This document shows, in pieces, positions 34,445-46,485 of a stretch of DNA of 64,000 bases (the stretch's first letter is position 1; every line of letters starts with the position of its first letter). Source of the DNA: Hymenolepis diminuta (taxonomy: Eukaryota > Platyhelminthes > Cestoda > Cyclophyllidea > Hymenolepididae); the NCBI GenBank assembly GCA_900708905.1, contig CAADRB010000052.1, positions 749,742 through 813,741 on the forward strand, given 5' to 3'. Under the pieces are notes generated by a model. It was not told the DNA's origin and did not search any database. It saw only the letters and a list, made by a program, of their open reading frames with translations. The position numbers were made by a program, and so were the translations under genes.

Positions 34445-34535
34445 TGCCGATGGTCTTCGATCTCGTCACCTCTAACTTGGTCGACTTTCACATTGACCAC
34501 TGCGCCATCGATGCTTCTGTTCAGGCCTACTCTAT
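34445..34535 (+). repeat. short repeat E, copy 2
   Basis: TTCGATCTCGTCACCTCTAA, then CTTTCACATTGACCACTGCG matches repeat E at 31.37 kb. Confidence 0.5.
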
Positions 34536-35870
34536 TCCTCTTCGCGTTTAGAGGTGCTCCAATGGTTAGAAATTAATATTGTTCGCTTCGAGTAATGAAA
34601 CATCAGTAATACACCCGCCTTTATACTTTGTTTTTCTTCATGAATTTCGATGAAGACTATTAAGTAAAATGCTCTCTATTTAATTTTTTAATGGAAATAT
34701 CCTCTTTTTCCTGCCAACTGGAGCACAAAGTTAGACAGTGTGGTATAAAAAGAATAACTTAATCCAAGAAAATTAAATTAACAATTGTATTAATTATTAA
34801 TAAACTGTATAAATTTGGTAAAATATATTAAAATCATTGGCCATGTTATGAACGACATGGGTTGAGATTGGCAAGGACTAGATTTCTTTAGAGATCAGAC
34901 GGGATCCTCACTATCGAAACAGCAGGGGTTACATTCAAGGATGTTCAGCAATGAATATCTCAATGTCTATTTAGAGCCCTTTTAGTTGCATAATTCACAC
35001 TGTTTTTAAAGTGATTTTCCAAAGAAAATAGCCCGTGCCAGTTATTCGTTTGATCTCCCCCAGTCCAAAATGTCTCAATATTTGTAAGGCAACGTATCTG
35101 GCATTTACGTAGACATGAGGGTTAGTCGTCTGAGCCGACGATGTACTTGAGACTCCCCTCTCGTTTAAGCAGGAACGAGCAAGCAGTCATTAATCAATCC
35201 CCGTCGTCTATCACGTTTGTCTGCATCTCTGGCCAAATATTTCCGACGTGTCTACGTAGCAGATGAATTGTTCAAAGGCCTTCGAAAATTAATGAGATTC
35301 ATAATGAACTGATAGATAAATGAGCATCAACAATATTTTTCCCGCTAAGTCTTCACAGGGTAAATAATAAAGTCGTTTGAGCTCTGTCTAGTACATAACG
35401 CGCAAAATAAGCTAAGAAATCTGCGGGAAGTTGAACAGATGTTCGAAAAGACGACGAGAGGTATTAAAATGTAATTAAAAGGCGGACGTAAACAGAACGT
35501 AGTACTACGTAACTAAGGCGTTAACTCATTGCTTCTCGAAGAAATACATGTAATAATGCCTAAAAATTAACTTAAAAGTCGTTCACCAGCAGAATTGACC
35601 TCCTCGAGTTTCACGAAGGTGTCAAGAAGCGCAAATTTGAATTCAAGCTCCAGAGATATCCTTTCTTTTCAAGAAAAATATCCTCCATCCTCCTCCCTAT
35701 TTGGTAAATGTAATACATTAGGCATCTCTAATAAATATCATAGGAGCCTTTATGATTTTATCATATCAAAGCAATTTTAGCTAACTTACAATAATCTTTT
35801 CCCATTAAATTTTGAATAATATATTAATTGGTGAACTTTTTATTTTCCTCAGTGACCATAGTAACACGAA
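34536..35870. other. non-coding stretch with CpG-elevated core
   Basis: About 35090-35270 has more CpG than its surroundings (GTCGTCTGAGCCGACGATG, CCCGTCGTC, CCGACGTG). It may be regulatory. No coding signal. Confidence 0.3.
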
Positions 35871-35874
35871 ATTT

Positions 35875-36140
35875 TACCGTTTTTAAAAGTGGGAAGCACC
35901 AGAAATCGGTTAGCAAGAAGTCTAATGAGTGATAAGGGGAGGGGGGGAGGGTCAAAGAAATAGAGAGAAAATGTCAAGATATCAAAGAGTCCTGCTTCAT
36001 TTGAATATCGAATTCCGTTGTACAATATTTACTAAGTAGCTCAAGTTTCAAATTTTAAATTTCATGATTCATTACCTTAATTGCTGCAAACGCTTGACTA
36101 CGATGCTCAGTGCTTATTGGTTGGTTGTTTGTTTATGATA
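35875..36140 (+). repeat. dispersed repeat family F, copy
   Basis: The order AGAAATCGGTTAGCAAGAAG, GGGTCAAAGAAATAGAG, TCAAGATATCAAAGAGTCC, GTTGTACAATATTTACTAAG and TTATTGGTTGGTTG parallels the 33.9 kb copy and the reverse complements of 26.7 and 62.0 kb. Confidence 0.6.
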
Positions 36141-39100
36141 GTCGGTCATTACTTTCCTCCCATGATTGAGAAGGCAAAATAATCTTGCATAATATCCAGC
36201 AGCTTACAGTTGAAACATAGTAGGAATAAAATTGTGATAAATTTCAAGTCGACCGAGTTCCTTAAATCATTTTCACTCATGGCATAACCAACCTATCAGT
36301 TTAATCCAAGGGGATCAATAAGCAAATCATTACCTTCAATTGGGCGCTAAATCAACAATTTTAGTATAATTTCTTAGAAGTATTCCTTTATTAACAAAAA
36401 TGAAAAGTTTTCCGATGTATTAATTGTATTCAACAATAATTTTATGCTGCAGTTTGTGTTTTCGAAAGTGTCATTTTTGCTGGGCGTCAGCTAAAAAATT
36501 TGCTTTCAGTCTGCGAAAAAAGAGATGAGATAAGACAAAAGTCTTTGTAAACAGGTGTGAATTCAATAGTATAATGTTTTTCGCGGTTTTGTTTTACTGT
36601 TGTCATTTGTCTGTCTGAAGAAACGCCCTTAATATCTAATTTTATCAACAGTTATACCTCTCATTTTAAAACCATACCTCAGTGACTTAAATAATTAAAA
36701 ATTGTGAAAATTAATGTATGTAAACAAATTCAGATTCAGGCGATTTACTTTAATGAGTATTTTAAAGTAATTTGGAGTTCAGTATTTCATGAAAATTAGC
36801 CTGGAAGTTAAAGTCAAATTGAGTTACTCTGGGGCAACATTACTGGGAACGTTAATCGGATTCACTTAAACAATCAAATGCTTGAAAGGGGACTGGGGAA
36901 GTTCTGTTTTACCGTTATGCCAATTGTAATGTATTGGGAAATACGTACAAAAGACCTAAAGACCCCAGACAGAGCACGTCGTGAGCAGATCAATTACGTT
37001 TGTTTAGGCAGACAAACGAGATAAACTTGACAGAAGGAAAAAGTCAATCAAACCCAAATCTCCCTGTCTGAAAGGGAGTTTATCTCGCTGGCAGATATTA
37101 AGGCCCTGGATTTCGCAGCAAGGAACATCAAGATTCAAGACTGACCAGAAGTCGCCTTTGAGCTACTCACAGCAAGGCAAAAAGTTTTCAAACCTTATTG
37201 TCATAAAATAAGTATCTAAAAATGAGTAAGTGGGATTAATTTATTTAATTTTTTATTCAATTTTTGAATTTAAGTTGCACAAATTTCAATTAATTAATTA
37301 ATAGAGTTCAATAGGTTATTTTATAACATTCAAAAAGTAAAACTGTATTTTGAGTTTATTAACGTCCTTGATGTCCGCTACTCATTGGCTGATTGATTAA
37401 ACTGGATGTTCGATCATGCGATGTCGATATATTTCTTCCTAAAGGCCAATGACAATAAATTGGGTCATAGTTAAAGCCGAAAACAGATAAAGTTCTCAGA
37501 ACTAGTTGGAAATTTGAGCTCTACATAAAACTGCTCGTTCTGTGAAATAATGTTATGTTAACATTAGCCTTGACAGCTAGGAAAATAACTGGACTGAAAT
37601 GGCATAACCAATTGTCAAACTGACCAATAAGTTTTAAGTATCACGAATATGACTTTGTGTTGGAATTCGTGGAGCATGAAGGAGTGAGATATATCCATCA
37701 TGTTAATCCTCTACCTCTTGGATCAAAAATAAACAAATGAAATCTTGATACTTCAACTTTCAACTTGAATGAGCATATTACATTCTCCTCTCATCAAAAC
37801 TTCCACCTCTGTCGCCTAAATTGCCAACATTTTCCTTGTTGGTACTTCTAAATTTCCCAAATATGAATCGGTCTGACAATAAAATTCATTTCTTCATCAG
37901 AAACTTGGTTTGCCACTCATGATCTGCTATCAAGTACAGTACTTCGAATACAGGAAACTCGATACTGTTCACTCGCTGAGTCAGTGTGTCCTAACTGATC
38001 GAGTGTTTGCAGTCGTCTGAGCAACCACCAGCACCTACAGGCCACGCCACTGTTAGTAATAGATATTGCTGAGTGTAATTGTCTTCTTTCTATATTCTCT
38101 TGCGTGGTGAAGATCGGTGGAAGTTAGAAAGTTTAACCTGAAGAGAAAATTACGTGAAAATTCGAGATCTTAACAAATCTTACTTCTTCTAAATGACCAA
38201 AGAAGACATTTTAAACAGAACAAACTTCTCCGGATTTCCCTCAAGGTGAATTTTAATGATATTATTTCAACTAAATTTGAATATTGTGGGCATTAATCCA
38301 CCCAAAAGCACATGTGATTGACCATGAAAAAAGCCCTTGGAATATTTGAATATTTCGAATAGAATTATATTCCTTTGAGAGAAATTGGACGGCTCAGTGT
38401 TTATAGATGTCAGACAAAGTAAGATTCTTGAAGTCCGGACTTCATTATTTGATCGAATTCGATCCCCGTTTGTAGGCTATTTTGTTATTTGTAGAGTTCA
38501 GAATCCGTCTCATGACTTGTACATTACCATGGATAGTAAATACGGATTTTCTGTAATTACCCAACCTTCGATTTAGTATTATTCAGAGGTATTAATAAAT
38601 CAAATCCCTAACCTATGTAGATCATTTATGATTAGGAACAACTGAGAATTTGAATTGATAATGATGTGTGATACAAGCGGGTATCGGAAAGAAGAATGTT
38701 CGAAGTGCAGCACGCCCCTTGGTGAAGCGCTTCGCAAATTCCTACAAGAAATTTACTAGTCTCCGAATTTTCCTCATTCCTCTAAAAAATGTTTCTTCAT
38801 CTTCCTGCACTTATATGGAAAGATGAGATGTCCTCAGTAGCTCGAATTCTTACGCCTCAGGATTACACGATAACAGGAAATTGATAACCATCGATGCATA
38901 GCCACTTTTTAAAATTCTTCAAAGGGATTGTTGAACGATGATTTTTAATCAGAAAGAATCCTTGCAATAGTCTGTTTGGCATTATAAACAAATCAAGTTT
39001 ATACCTGCTAGTAAGTTTAAAACTAACATATCTCAATAATGATAATAAATCTCAGAATTCTCAATGAGACCTGATACAGTATGCACCACGTCTGATGCAT

Positions 39101-40380
39101 CTTTGGTTGAACACCACTGATACCATTAAAATATTATTCTGATTACTGCTGACCAACCGAATTGGCAAATATCTTAATCAGGACGACTGTCGAACGAAAT
39201 TGATGTCTTTTACATTTTAGAAAATTGTTTACTAACTTCAATTGGAGATTTATCAGTAAACGGAAGGGCAAGATGTATCGAGACGGACTTGAACTCACTC
39301 AGGAATCTAAAGGTCAGATCGTGAAATTTGAAATTAGGAATATCTAGGCCTAAATTAGAGAACTAGCAAACGTTGATAGACCAATCCAATGGACTGTGGG
39401 TCTTGCGATGTCTTGACTCGTATTCTGTGGTTTTTATGGATTCCTTTATCATTTACCATTTTCATAAGCTTTCACATTACCAAGCATACAAACTTCTTGC
39501 TTTATTCTGAGTAATCACACTAGTCTCACTAAAATTCTAGGGCAAAATTTATATTCAACAGGTTTGCTTGTTCTCATGATTGGTTTGTGGTATCTAGGCG
39601 TCGTTTTGGTAATAGTTGTTGCTGAATTTGCCAGTTTCTCAGTCAATGAAATTATGTAACCAAGAGTCGAAATTAAACAGGGTTCCAAAGCATATGGTGA
39701 TTTCTATTTAATACTGTTAACCGTTTTTAACTAATCCCCGTATCCAGGCTATACAGACATCCTCTACCCCGCGCACTTTATCATTTTCAATCCTGCACCA
39801 CCATTCAGGCATTTAAGATGCCGACAATATCACCATTATTTTGGCACGCGTTCACTTTATTAATGCGCGCCTGAATTTCCAAATGATTCATTCATCGCGC
39901 TCTTCTACTTGATACTACATTGGACGCACAGGGGCAGCAGTTTCGAATGTACATATATGCACGCGTGTGTGCGTCCGGAATTTAATCTTATTGTGACTGC
40001 CCCCTCTGGGTGAATGATTGGAATGAACAGCACAGTCTCTCTCCCTCACCCCCCTCCCCTCCCCGATTGATCTGATAACACATCCCATCACATCAGGTCT
40101 ATGTGACCTGAATAGGCTGAAATCTAATCCCAAATGTCAAGTTTACACACAGCTAGTGAAGAGAGGGTCGGCCATTTTTTTAGCTATAACCCACGATTAA
40201 GAGAAGACAAAAAGTTCTTGACTGATTTGATCATCCACTCTAACAGCCCCAAAAGACTCAGACAATAAATATTTTTGGGCATCAGCTCACGCCTATAAAT
40301 GCTTGGTACGATATGTTGTGAGAGCAAGTAGAGACTGAAAGAAAACTCATCCTATGCTCACTGATAATGTCTCATAGCGA
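36141..40380. other. non-coding stretch
   Basis: It holds nested inverted repeats at 36997-37087 and a CpG-richer block at 39.75-40.11 kb. A possible SINE tail (CGTGGTGAAGATCGGTGG near 38105) and a weak family F fragment (37.72-37.85 kb) are also present. No gene seen. Confidence 0.4.
39750..40115. promoter_or_regulatory. CpG-richer block, possible regulatory region
   Basis: It is locally enriched in CpG (CCCGCGCACTT, GGCACGCGTTC, AATGCGCGCC, CATCGCGC, GCACGCGTGTG, GTGCGTCCGG). It ends with TCAGGTC-TATGT-GACCTGA at 40093-40111, close to a nuclear-receptor IR3 site. Function is inferred only. Confidence 0.22.
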
Positions 40381-40384
40381 CATG

Positions 40385-40690
40385 TATAATCGTTTTGCAA
40401 CGCTCAGTTGCCACTTTTGTAAAACTACGACTACTCAGACCACAGGAAGTAGGGAGAAGATCCGTAGCTCAAACAACAGTAATTTCACTTATGCAATTGG
40501 ATATTTCATAAATGACTACCGACCTGATTAGTCAAAAATTTTCAGAGATACTAGCTTCAGTGATGGTCTTAACACGTCTAGATGCGAGCGCAGAAAATTA
40601 ATGAACGAAAATCCGATGCACGAGGAATGAAGTTTAGGGTTTCGCTCTAGTGCATCGAAAATACAGGGTTTTACTTCTTAAAAACGTGAG
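40385..40690 (+). repeat. dispersed repeat family D, copy 3
   Basis: Anchors are CTACTCAGACCACAGGAAG, CATAAATGACTACCGACC, GATTAGTCAAAAATT, CAGTGATGGTCTTAACACGT and CTAGATGCGAGCGC, matching the 27.5 kb copy. Confidence 0.6.
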
Positions 40691-40799
40691 ATCACTGTTT
40701 TAAGCCACCATTATATGTCCAGAGTTTAAAGTTGAGTTAGCGGCTTAATTTAAGAGGAAGAGACTATGATTATGCCGAAAAATATTTTCACTTTATTAT

Positions 40800-41340
40800 C
40801 CTTGAATGGTGCCATAGGAAAAATTTGTAATGACAACATTTCTTACAATTTTCTCTAACTATAGATGTCTCTCTTGGTCATCACCAATTATCTCTGAGAC
40901 CTTAATAATCTCGACCTCAAGACTGTTACTAAGCTACTTGGAGGGTCTAACCCCTGTTGTGACCTCAAGTTGCCTTGCCGAACCATCATGTGTTTTCAAA
41001 TGGTTTATTTTAATTAGCGTAAGTAAGTCACCTAAGACATCCTTGAGTGTTAGGTCAAATTTTTCCCCAATTAACGGTGACCTGAACCTTTCTAGTACTT
41101 CATGTTATCCCTTCTAACATAACTATAAACACTCCCCTCCCCCNNNNNNNNNNNNNNNNNNNNNNNNNNNNNNNNNNNNNNNNNNNNATAAGCACATAAT
41201 CGTCAGCTGCATCCACTCTCATACACAGCCTCCCACTCCCTTCCTCTCTTGATCTCTGGTCCTTTCTCTCAATGAACTTTGCTTCCTACATTTTTGCAAT
41301 CTTTCAATCATGATGTGTGGTAAAGTTCAGAAAAAGATAG
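40800..41340 (+). repeat. SINE-like repeat, copy lacking a clear tRNA head, broken by N gap
   Basis: It is collinear with 46.08-46.48 kb. Shared blocks are ATTATCTCTGAGACC, AAGACTGTTACTAAG, ACCCCTGTTGTGACCT, TCCTTGAGTGTTAGGTCAAA, AACGGTGACCTGAACC, then AAGCACATAATCG, GCTGCATCCACTCTC and CTCTCAATGAAC. The tRNA-like 5' part is missing or unrecognisable. Confidence 0.65.
41144..41187. other. assembly gap (44 N)
   Basis: A run of 44 undetermined bases inside the SINE-like copy, directly after a C-rich tract. Confidence 1.
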
Positions 41341-42620
41341 AGGGGAGACAGTTTGTCAACACTTTGCAGTCTCAGAGATAGGTACCTGTCAATTATTGTT
41401 TCTCCGACAAACTCTCCTCTTCTCAATTCTTAAGAAATCCTTTTTTTAATTAATTTCTTGTTCAAAAGTGACTTTTGAAAACTTTCCAAACGAAACATTT
41501 GAGAAAATTTAGATAACAGGATTTCATTACTACCACACCTCATTTATTCTGATGGTCTGGAAGTCATCTATAGACAAACACACTGAGCCACCGAGCACGT
41601 TGAAGGTAAGCTAAGCTAGAAGTGTCACCATTCGAAACAGATGAACTTGTCTGCATGCAGTCTAACTAGAATGCTGAGTGTGTACAGAATATTGGAGAAC
41701 AGCGACTATTGACAGGCGATAGGGTTGTGGTCATACTGGCAAGATGACTTCTTCTAACTTCTATACATTTTTATCCTTATTTCCACCCTTCAAACAACTT
41801 GTATACGCTACACCAATTCATATTAACTTGTCTATTTGGACCATGCTTCTTACAACACATTTACCTCGACAATCATGGAGTTTTCTCTATCGCATGTTAG
41901 GCGAAGTCGAACTTTGATTCATTTAATCACAAAGTGCCTCATTGACATCTGACAGTAGTCCAACCAGATATTCTTGAGGTTTTATTTTTGTTATTTGAGC
42001 AGGGAGTTCAGAATAATACGAGGTATTTCGCGATCCCTCTTGTAGAGATATACTAGAAAGTAAGTTTCCTTTAAAAGAGACCCTGCTTTTATTTCAATCC
42101 CTATCGCTCTAAAGGCAAAAATCCTTCATCGGAAAGCAAATCTGATGGGTTATTTATTTATTCTCCTTCAATTTGCAGTAGACAGACAATGCAATGTAAC
42201 AATATCGTGAAGTTTACCGTTCATCTTTAACAAGGGTCTAAGTATCACAAATGTCAAAATTTGATCTCTGCTCCCAGATGACATTCAAAATTAAGATAAA
42301 TATGAAAAATCAGAATGTAGATTCCAGATAAGTGCTAAACAAATGCACCTCTAAGACTTAATTACAGTGAGATAATTTGGCAAGGACAGCCAATGCAACT
42401 GAATGCAGACTGATCTAGTAATAAGTCTGACATATTTACATTTATCCCAGAATTTGCAAACTTAATCTAGGATGCGATAGGTGTCCCTCATCTATGTGGA
42501 AGAATAATATAAACAGAGGTTTATGGTATGGAATACTAAAGTATCCCCGCTGGATATAGCTTAAAACATAGAAATTGTAATATTGATAGTTCTGATTAGT
42601 TCACATAGAGGACTACGTAA
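41341..42620. other. non-coding stretch
   Basis: Nothing recognisable. Confidence 0.45.
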
Positions 42621-42624
42621 TGAC

Positions 42625-43200
42625 TTGTTGTTGGATCACACTCTCACAGAGTCATAGTACGTAAAGAGCTAACTCGAAGGATATCTCTGGGAAATTCCAC
42701 GATCAAGCTTCAATCAAGGTGACTTTGACTTTAGGCTACTATGAAAATTCTTTACAGTTCTACTTACCCTTAAAACGCTTTTGAGTCATCAGGTATCAAG
42801 GAGACCTAGAAAGATAGTTTACACAAAGTCACAGCTAAGGCAACTCAATTAAGACGTAGGGAAACTCTAAGTTTGACCAAGCTGCCATGGATAAAACAGC
42901 CAACAGCATCAATTTCTACCTCTAATAGTATAAATCTCTACCTCAAGAGAAAGCAATAAAAAACGGTGAAGTGTGAAGCTGCCCATTGTATGCAAATGTT
43001 CGTGGAAAAGGATTCAATGCTCATTTACTATCGACAGGATCACTGCTCCGCAGGTACACCAATTAACAAGGATTTCAAGCTCCACATTTCGAATGCTACG
43101 GGTCTCATAAAAGGCAAAGGTGGTTGAAACACCATATATCAGAATATTATCTTCAACGTTGATATTTCAATCAATCCGAGCATCTTCAAGGGATTTTTGC
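42625..43200 (+). repeat. dispersed repeat R1, longest copy, with zinc-finger-like remnants
   Basis: Its first part is the reverse complement of the 12.2/22.2/32.0 kb block (GGGAAATTCC, AGAGCTAACTCG), and its second part matches 20.3-20.8 kb. One frame shows C-E-A-A-H-C followed after 12 residues by Y (from H) and, after four more, H. A second finger at 43094-43150 reads C-Y-G-S-H-K-R-Q-R-W-L-K-H-H-I-S-E-Y-Y, keeping C-X12-H with the last His changed to Tyr. Stops and shifts make it non-functional. Confidence 0.65.
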
Positions 43201-43735
43201 AGGGAGCAACCGCATACATTTTTCTGAACTGAGAAGTGGAGCCGCAAAATTCCGATCTCTATTTCCAAATTTCCCCAATCTTTTCCCAAATTGCATTCGT
43301 TATTCGTTATATTCTCCCACTTATCCAATTAGTATGCAGAGGAGTGTCTGAATAAATAACCGGATATGTTAACTTTGATGACCTGGAGCTAGTTTTTCCC
43401 ATTTCAAAACCAACTTTTTTTCTTATCCATAGCATAGTCTATGCTCAATTCGCAGGGTGTATCTATTTTACTGACCTTCAAAGCTAAACCTTTTATGGTC
43501 AGTACCGAGTAAAAATCCAACGAATATTACTATTACCTAGTCAGAAATGAAGACAGTGTATTGACAAAAGTGGATGAATATGCCTAAAGGTGGGGATATA
43601 ACTTGGGGAAATTACATGAATAAAGAACCCTAGAAGAAAAGTTCATTTATGTTAACATTGGGGATTACATTCTAATATTTGTCGTTTTTAATAATTCTTG
43701 TCTTTTATAATAACAATTGAAGTATATATGTTAAC
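43201..43735. other. non-coding stretch
   Basis: Nothing recognisable. Confidence 0.45.
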
Positions 43736-43739
43736 CGCT

Positions 43740-43950
43740 ATGCCGGAGGAGTAGCGATTCTCTCGGTGGTGACAGAGCATTGGTTTCCTTTTTTTCGACT
43801 TTACTCTCGAATGCAGTTGGCAGCTTTCGACCTCATCATTATGGCTCGAATTCCCTTGAACGGGGAGTTATTTTTTGCCCATGACACTCCGGTCAAACCG
43901 AAGACTTCCTTGGTGTTTTAATTGATTTCCCTTAGCTGCGACTTTGTGTA
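43740..43950 (-). repeat. dispersed repeat R1, partial copy
   Basis: CCGGTCAAACCGAAGACTTC, then TTGGTGTTTTAATT matches the 31.85 kb copy. The reverse complement upstream keeps the KAANC start of the first finger. Confidence 0.55.
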
Positions 43951-45980
43951 TTCTTTCTTTCTAGACCTTGTCGATGTCTGATGACTTAGAAGAATTCTTC
44001 GATTAAAAGATCTTGACCTTTTCTATATTAGCTATTTTAAACATACAATTACCGCTTGCAATTAATCGTACACTTGAGACACCTTCAATTACAATATAAT
44101 TCGATTGGTTATTGATCGAAACTCATGATTCCTTATGATCCCAACTTGCACCCTCCTCCACTTTTCCTCTTCCTTATAAGGCGACTTGGATTTAATTTTC
44201 ACTTTCGATCTAGCAGATTTTGTATGATTTAATTTCATCATTTATGTTTAAAAACTAAAATAACAAACGAAACAGTCTCCGTTTCTATCGTTTACATAGT
44301 TTTGTTTAAAAGTCGCAGTTCGACTTATTACGACAGAAAACTCAAATGAAGTCAACACGCTCCGGACTGAGCTCTTCACCTTAAATCTGCCAGCACCATC
44401 TTTACAGCCCACAACCAGATACAGGAAGTGATTCACATAAATATAAGCCTGAATTTATAATTTTCCAAGAATTTCAATACATAAATAAATTTTGAATGAG
44501 TCTAAACCGAAATTAGCTCTACTAAGTAATTCTCGAATCTAAAAGAGCTAGTCGTACAATCATCTTGAATCAGCATTTGCTCAGCTGAAAAATTCGAATC
44601 ATCAAATCATTAACGGTCGATAGTATTCGACTTGATCTGAAAGTCCGGTTAATACATACCATCTGAAAATATTTATTTGTCTGCCAGAACAAAATAAGTT
44701 GGAGAGCATAAACGGCCTGTGTAAAAGTTGGAGGAATTGTAATTGCAGTCCAAACAATGCACTACTTTCATTATTTCCGCTCAAAATTATTATAATTTCC
44801 CTCTTTGCGTGCCAAATTGCTCCCAAATTTTCAGTTTCAAGCTGCCTGAATAATGGTTTGCCAGTGTTTATTATAGTGAAGGCTCAATTTAAAAAGTCTG
44901 CACTAGTCCCATTCGCCTCCGCATAGTTGTAAGAAGATAGGGATGAATTGAACAGACCTGGTCAAACATTCAGGTAAATCATCAAATCAACCAACCGTGA
45001 ATTAGCCCAACAACCAATGGATCAATAAGTCGTCAGGAACGAACGATAAACTTAATATTTTGTAAACATCTTACAACTTGAATCCTAAAATTAAATGAAA
45101 TAAGACTTGATTGGTACTCTGACTTTTTCTTGACAAATTTTTGACACCGCGGCCCCACTCCCCACTCCCAACACCTCCAACTCTCCTTTATTCTGTATTT
45201 CGATTTACTGCAGCCTAATTTCAATTACTTTCCCACAGTTAAAATTTAAATTTCAATCTGCCGTCAAACGTGTAAGTGCCGTTTTTTTACAAGAGAGGCA
45301 ACATGTAGAAGTTTTATGAATTTATTTGCTTTTCTTAATTAAATAAGAGTGGAGAATTCGAATTTGATAAAATTGGCGATCGTTGGATATCATTTAATGT
45401 GAGTTCTCGATTATGGCCCTGTTCCTTAATAATTTATTTCACTTCATAAATCTAATTTAATTTTAAAAGATGTTCAAAGAGTGAATATATTTCATGATGC
45501 TGTCCCAATCTGTCCCACTTATGTTACCAAGACGCAGGGAAATGGAACGAAATCAAGTGAATAATTTCGGTTATTTATTTTCCGGCAAACAGTTTGTATA
45601 TATTTACATTTTAATGCCGGTATTTGAAATGATGTTATTTTGTTCCTCTAAACCCTTTTTCCAGAATATTCTATCCTATGGAAAAGAGTACCACTGATTA
45701 GATTTGTCAATCTCTATCAAGCCACTATTAGGCTATTTTCCAGTTAACTGTCTTAGGGGTATCGCGTTCAAGCTCCTAAATAATCCCTAAAATTATCGCC
45801 GTAGTAACATACGCGTATATTGTGGAATCTAATATTTTGAGGGAGAGAAATGTGAAGTTTGGCAGACGTGATCTTGATAAAATTGAAACTATTACTAAAA
45901 GTTAACATTGTGGAGAATGGCACTTTGTATTTCATCCAATATTATTCCCACCTAGAGGCAAGTGAAAAACTTTCTCTTTG
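43951..45980. other. non-coding stretch
   Basis: A weak reverse family F fragment may lie at 45.04-45.24 kb. No gene seen. Confidence 0.4.
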
Positions 45981-45983
45981 AAG

Positions 45984-46485
45984 GTGGACCAGTGATGCAG
46001 CAGTCAAAGTGCATATCTACCGATTCATATATCGCGAAATCGAAACCCATCAATGCACATCCGGTGATGTGGATGGCCTGTAGTGACCACGTTTCTTAAA
46101 TTTATCTCTTTGTCAACACCAGTTATCTCTGGGACCTGAAGACTGTTACTAAGTCCACAGAGGACTTAACCTCTGCTGTGACCTTAGTCTTCCTCGGAGA
46201 ATCATCGTATGTCTTCAAGTGACTTACCTTAATTATTTTAATTAAACTACTCAAGTCGCCCTTGAGTAAGCGTTGTTAAATTACAGTTTCTCCAATCAGT
46301 GGTGCCTGAAGCCATTTATTTGTATATATTATCATAGCTCAATGGCTTACATCAATATTCCTGTGTAACAAGCACATGGTCCGCTGCATCCACTCTCCCT
46401 CTCTCTCAATAAACCCATTTCATCACTCTCCTATCGTCTCCCTATCCTGTTTTGGTAGTGAAGATTGGTAGAAGATAATAAGGTA
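45984..46485 (+). repeat. tRNA-derived SINE-like element, fullest copy
   Basis: The head (45984-46050) reads like a decayed tRNA: GTGATGCAGCAGTCAAAGTG resembles a D-arm/A box, and AAATCGAAACCC at 46037-46048 keeps most of the GGTTCGAAACC B box. The body of about 430 bp (GTTATCTCTGGGACC, AAGACTGTTACTAAG, AACCTCTGCTGTGACC, CCTTGAGTAAGCG, GCTGCATCCACTCTC) recurs at 40.8-41.3 kb. SINEs are transcribed by RNA polymerase III and moved by LINE enzymes. Both copies are old and diverged. Confidence 0.6.
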
